Source: Malus domestica (lineage: Eukaryota > Streptophyta > Magnoliopsida > Rosales > Rosaceae). Taken from it: a DNA stretch of 64,000 bases. The first letter of the stretch is position 1. Every line of letters starts with the position of its first letter. Made by a program: the position numbers and the translations under genes. Positions 60,287 to 64,000 of the stretch are shown piece after piece. The notes beneath the pieces were generated by a model, which had not been told where the DNA came from, made no database searches, and saw only the letters and a program-made list of their open reading frames with translations. The DNA lies in the NCBI RefSeq assembly GCF_042453785.1, contig NC_091677.1, positions 6,729,501 through 6,793,500 of the forward strand, written 5' to 3'.

Positions 60287-61790
60287 GTTAACAAATTCAT
60301 GCTTTCAATTCACAGCAGAAAATGTGAAAAGCGCCAAATCAGGAATAATCACAAGCATGAATGCTACTAAGTCTAAAGTCAACACATAACTATATTAGTC
60401 CAGATACATGGTTTTTTGACGTGCACACTTCATGATTCACAAAATTTCCTTTTGCAATCAATTCTTGAATTAAACCCAAAGCACACGCAAAATTTTAAGG
60501 CAACTCAAACTTTTAGTAGCCCTTGAAAATTAATCTATCTATCCGTAACTAAATCGCGACTGTCTTTCCAATGTTCAATTTTGAATAAAATATTGCGATT
60601 TTATCTGTGCGTATATTATCTATATCTAGTTAAAATGAAAACGTTTATTTAGATTTCAATTCATTCAATACAACAGGAAAATGCCAAAGTTTGTATTTAT
60701 CTTCAAAAATGACTTTGACTCGTACAAAAACAAATTGCAAGCCTTTGTTTCTTTCCTTTTATTCAAAGCAATTTGCAAGACAATGCCAATATATGTCTAT
60801 GTCGAGATTTAAAGAGAAACTTTTTTCAACCAAAAACAAAAAATTTAAGCTCTTAGTCTTTGAGGAAGAAATTTGAACACAAATTGTCAAATTGCATTTA
60901 ACTTATATATATAAGAGACAAAGACTTTGACTTGGAGTAAGTTAATTTATGAAAGAGTCTAAAGTCATGAGAGAAAATATTACGTGGAAAAACTTTTCCA
61001 TGGTCCAAGCCAAAAGATGTCAATTTTCTTGTGGAAAATATAACAGTTTGCAAGTCGTGTATTTTTGTTCTTCTCTTCCATCCCTTTTTATTGTGCGTAT
61101 CAAATTAATTACAATAGGTCATGAATCCCATTTAAATAAATCCTAGAAGTAGATTATGTGGATGCAAATTTCTTCCTCTTTGTTCTTGGACAAAATTGCA
61201 CCTACAAAACAAATAATACCTTAGGACCTCCAATGCCAAAGTTGGAATTTTGAGGGAAAAGTGTTTGGAGAATTTTGAGTGTTTAGCAAGAGTGAAGACT
61301 TAGGTTTTTAGAGAAAATGATGTAGAATATATAAGGCATAGCCAGCCCCCTTGGGAGAGAAGGTGACCGGCCTCTTGTGTGTTTTTTTGGTGTAATTGAT
61401 AGTTTAATTAGCCATTAATAGATTAATTAGGTAATAAATTCATTAATTAGCTAATTAACATAATTTAAAATGAGTGTTTTGGGGTTACCTTGTGGAGAAG
61501 ATATGATGAGGGATGGATGAAATAGGTTATAAATAAATGGTGGGAAAGCTTCTCACATTAAATGGTGGGATTCCTTCTCTGAATAGAGAAGAAGATTAGG
61601 GAAGATTAGGTCCTTATACATTCTTTTTGTTCGGTTTGAATATGTACGTTTTTTTATTTGACCTTTGAATATGTACATTTTTTATTTGACAGTTTTGGTT
61701 TCTTCAGCTTTTATTATTAAAGATTTTCAAGCCCTTGAATATAAAAAATTTGCAATGTGTTATATAAATGTAAAAGTTAGAGAGATAACC

Positions 61791-61827
61791 TTTATAGTGA
61801 GTGGACCGAAGCAGAGGTAAAATATCA
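61791..61827 (-). repeat. 37-bp perfect inverted repeat, right arm
   Basis: Exact reverse complement of 60140-60176. It abuts the LTR of the terminal copia element (starts 61831). Confidence 0.92.
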
Positions 61828-61830
61828 CAC

Positions 61831-62108
61831 TGTAATTAAAACACAAGGAGATGGTAAATTAAAGAGGGGGGGGAATGGATGATATTATTGATCTGTTTTT
61901 CATATCCTTTGATTGCATTCGAGTGCTCTATTTATAGAGCAACTCAAACAACCGTATTAATTACATATGGAAATTTACAGCATGTAACCTTTGACAAACA
62001 TGATCTCATGCATCCAAAGTCACTTTCCAATTTGCATGGTCATTGAAAACTGCTACCAATGTTTTCAGTTTCTACGTGGGCATTCAATACCCACTAGTAT
62101 TTTCAACA
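61831..62108 (-). repeat. 3' LTR of the terminal copia element
   Basis: 278 bp. On the minus strand CTCTATAAATAGAGCA (near 61935) is a strong TATA-type promoter motif. CACAC at 61826-61830 is the candidate left target duplication; the right one is out of view. Confidence 0.8.
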
Positions 62109-62139
62109 CTCCCCCTTGGATGCCCACATATCAACATCA

Positions 62140-62325
62140 GTTGCCTCGTTAAAACCTTGCTTGGAAAAACCCAGTGGGAAAAAACCATAGCGAAGGAAAA
62201 AGAGTACAACTTTACCTGGATTGTTGATATAGTGTTCAGTATACTTATGTTGCCTCGTTAAAACCTTGATAGGAAAAACCCAGTGGGAAAAATCCTAATC
62301 GAAGGAAAAAGAGTACAACAAGCAT
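62140..62325. repeat. Direct repeat between RNase H and the purine tract
   Basis: Two copies, about 108 bp apart, of GTTGCCTCGTTAAAACCTTG, GGAAAAACCCAGTGGGAAAA and CGAAGGAAAAAGAGTACAAC (62140-62211 and 62249-62322). Confidence 0.88.
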
Positions 62326-62328
62326 GTA

Positions 62329-64000
62329 TCATGGATGCTCCCCCTGAGATGTATCTTCCCCTGATTCCGCATTCTCCAAACTTAGTTGTTTGGTAAGTCG
62401 ACGTAATCCGATACTTTGCACTAACTTCTGAAACGTGCATTTTGGTAGGGACTTGGTGAACAAGTCTGCCAGATTTTCATTAGAACGGATTTGTCTGACT
62501 TCAATAACTTTAGCCTTCTGAAGCTCATGTGCACTGAAAAACTTTGGAGATATGTGTTTAGTCTTATCGCCCTTGATGAATCCTTCCTTCATTTGGGCAA
62601 CATAGGCTGCATTATCTTCATGAATGACAGTTGGATTGTCTGTCTTCGAAGGTAGACCACATGAATTCCGAATACGATGGATCATTGATCTTAACCAAGA
62701 ACATTCACGACTTGCTTCATGTAAAGCAAGTATTTATGAATGATTTGAAGATGTAGCAACTAAGGTTTGCTTTATTGAGTGCCATGAGATTGATGTATCT
62801 CCATTCTTGAACACATATCCAGTTTGTGAGCGGGCTTTATGCAGATCAGAGAGGAAACCAGCATCTGCATATCCAACAAGGACCTGGTCATTTGTGGAGT
62901 TCTTTAAGTAAAAGAGATCCATATATGTTGTCCCACGAAGGTATCGCAATACATCTTTGACACCCTTCCAATGAAGGATTGTTGGAGCAGAGCTATACCT
63001 GGCTAACAAGTTAACTGAAAAAGCTATATCTGGTCTAGTACATTGTGCTAAATACAACAAAGCACCTACTGCACTCAGATATGGTACTTCTGGACCAAGG
63101 ACCATTTCATCATCTTCTTTTGGACAGAATGGATCTTTCTTAATGTCCAGAGAACGAACGACCATTGGTGTGCTGAATGGATAAGCTTTATCCATGCCAA
63201 ATCGCTTCAGAATTTTTTCAATGTAAGCTGATTGGTGGACCAAAATTCCACTAGCACAATGCTCGATCTGCAGGCCGAGACAATATTCAGGAGTTTTATG
63301 GAGCTCTTCAGGAGTTCCAACTAGGTTCATATCATCAACATATACTGCCACTATAGCAAATCCAGAGTTGGATTTCTTAATGAATACACAAGGGCAAATG
63401 ACATTGTTGATATATCCTTCTTTGATCAAATACTCACTGAGACGATTATACCACATTCGTCTAGATTATTTCAGCCCATACAATGATCGCCTTAATTTGA
63501 TCGAGAGCATACCTCGTGGTTTGTTACTTGTTTCAGGCAACTTAAGTCCTTCTGGGACTTTCATGTATATGTCAGTATCTAATTCTCCATATAGATACGC
63601 AGTGATGACATCCATAAGTCGCATGTCAAGCTTTTCTGAAACCACTAAACTTATTAAGTAACGGAACGTAATTGCGTCCATTACAGGAGAGTATGTCTCT
63701 TCATAATCAATTCCAGGTCTTTGTGAAAAACCTTGTGCAACGAGTCGTGCTTTGTATCTAGCAATCTCGTTTTTCTCATTGCGTTTCCTTGTGAATACCC
63801 ATTTGTAACCCACGGGGTTTGGACTACTGGTCCAAAAACACTTCGCCTTTCCAAGGAGTTTAATTCTACCTGGATTGCATCTTTCCACTTAGGCCAATCT
63901 TGTCTCTGTTTGCACTCATCAACAGAGTGAGGCTCAATATCATCACTTAATATGATTTCAGTGGCTACTGCAAATGCGAACATATCATCAATGATTATTT
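62329..64000 (-). pseudogene. Copia RT and RNase H (decayed)
   Basis: Minus-strand frames show WPKWKDAIQVELNSLERRSV, then after a frameshift GYKWVFTRKRNEKNEIARYK, ARLVAQGFSQRPGIDYEETY, LMDVITAYLYGELDTDIYMK and RRSLYGLK followed by TAA where CAA is expected. Then MWYNRLSEYLIKEGY, the catalytic AVYVDDMNLVG, QSAYIEKILKRFGM, YLSAVGALLYLAQCTRPDIA, VLVGYADAGFLSDLHKARSQ and TGYVFKNGDTSISW, a further TAA after SNHS, and RNase H sequence IHEDNAAYVAQMKEGFIKGD to LADLFTKSLPKCTF. These are RT and RNase H of Ty1/copia. Two stops and a frameshift make it non-functional. Confidence 0.9.

Larger units (their letters stand above)
59361..61790. other. Gene-poor spacer before the terminal copia element
   Basis: AT-rich with CT-rich patch at 59700-59760. 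Frames at 60691-60876 and 60949-61146 have no recognised domain. It contains the left arm of the 37-bp inverted repeat and a GA microsatellite (60232-60282) between two copies of GATGGGTTAACAAATTCATG (60206 and 60282). Confidence 0.5.
61831..64000 (-). mobile_element. Ty1/copia retrotransposon, 3' part, running off the window
   Basis: The 3' LTR is at 61831-62108 (minus strand TGTTGAAAATACTAGTGGG to TTTTAATTACA), preceded by the purine tract CCAAGGGGGAG. RT and RNase H follow upstream. The 5' LTR, gag and integrase are outside the window. Family and strand are set by the pol motifs and the LTR/purine-tract order. Confidence 0.9.

Overview
This window is nuclear DNA of a flowering plant. Genes carry GT-AG introns and encode plant proteins (ULTRAPETALA, a CDPK, a GT14 glycosyltransferase), and most of the rest is plant transposon sequence. 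The tRNA-like SINEs and the LTR families with TGTCACACCCCGACC-like ends resemble repeats I associate with Rosaceae (apple or pear type), but that is an inference from memory.

Layout. 1-2.1 kb: a truncated LTR, a 61-bp tandem repeat and the 3' end of a LINE. 2.5-5.6 kb (+): NAF1, the H/ACA snoRNP assembly factor. 6.5-9.3 kb (-): ULTRAPETALA (SAND domain), convergent with NAF1. 9.3-19.4 kb: gene-poor, with SINEs, a PIF/Harbinger-like MITE, a solo LTR and a TRIM remnant. 19.4-20.3 kb: a start-less, truncated duplicate of the GT14 gene that sits intact at 46.7 kb. 21.0-23.6 kb (+): a calcium-dependent protein kinase with eight exons. 23.8-40.2 kb: one Ty1/copia element opened by a non-autonomous LTR element, which is itself opened by another non-autonomous LTR element (carrying what looks like a captured host gene piece) and by a solo LTR. 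Every layer can be delimited by 5-bp target duplications. 40.8-44.2 kb: a hAT-like element (8-bp duplication) containing a 2.6-kb solo LTR. 46.7-49.6 kb (+): GT14 / GlcAT14-like glycosyltransferase. 49.8-50.8 kb and 55.5-56.5 kb (-): two formiminotransferase-like genes, both broken. Between them lies a 1.75-kb Mutator-like element (9-bp duplication, about 195-bp inverted ends) filled with GAA/TTC tracts. 57.0-57.4 kb (-): intronless LTO1/ORAOV1-like gene. 57.7-61.8 kb: MITEs, SINEs and a 37-bp perfect inverted repeat. 61.8 kb to the end (-): a decayed copia element running out of the window.

Five genes appear intact: NAF1 (ribosome and snoRNP biogenesis), ULT (chromatin and meristem control), CPK (calcium signalling), GlcAT14-like (arabinogalactan glycosylation in the Golgi) and LTO1-like (Fe-S delivery to the ribosome recycling factor ABCE1). 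They do not form a pathway or cluster. I found no wholly new biological system. The strongest observations are the four-layer nested insertion just downstream of the CPK gene, gene capture by a non-autonomous LTR element whose internal region also multiplied its own LTR TATA segment, and the purine-tract Mutator-like element.
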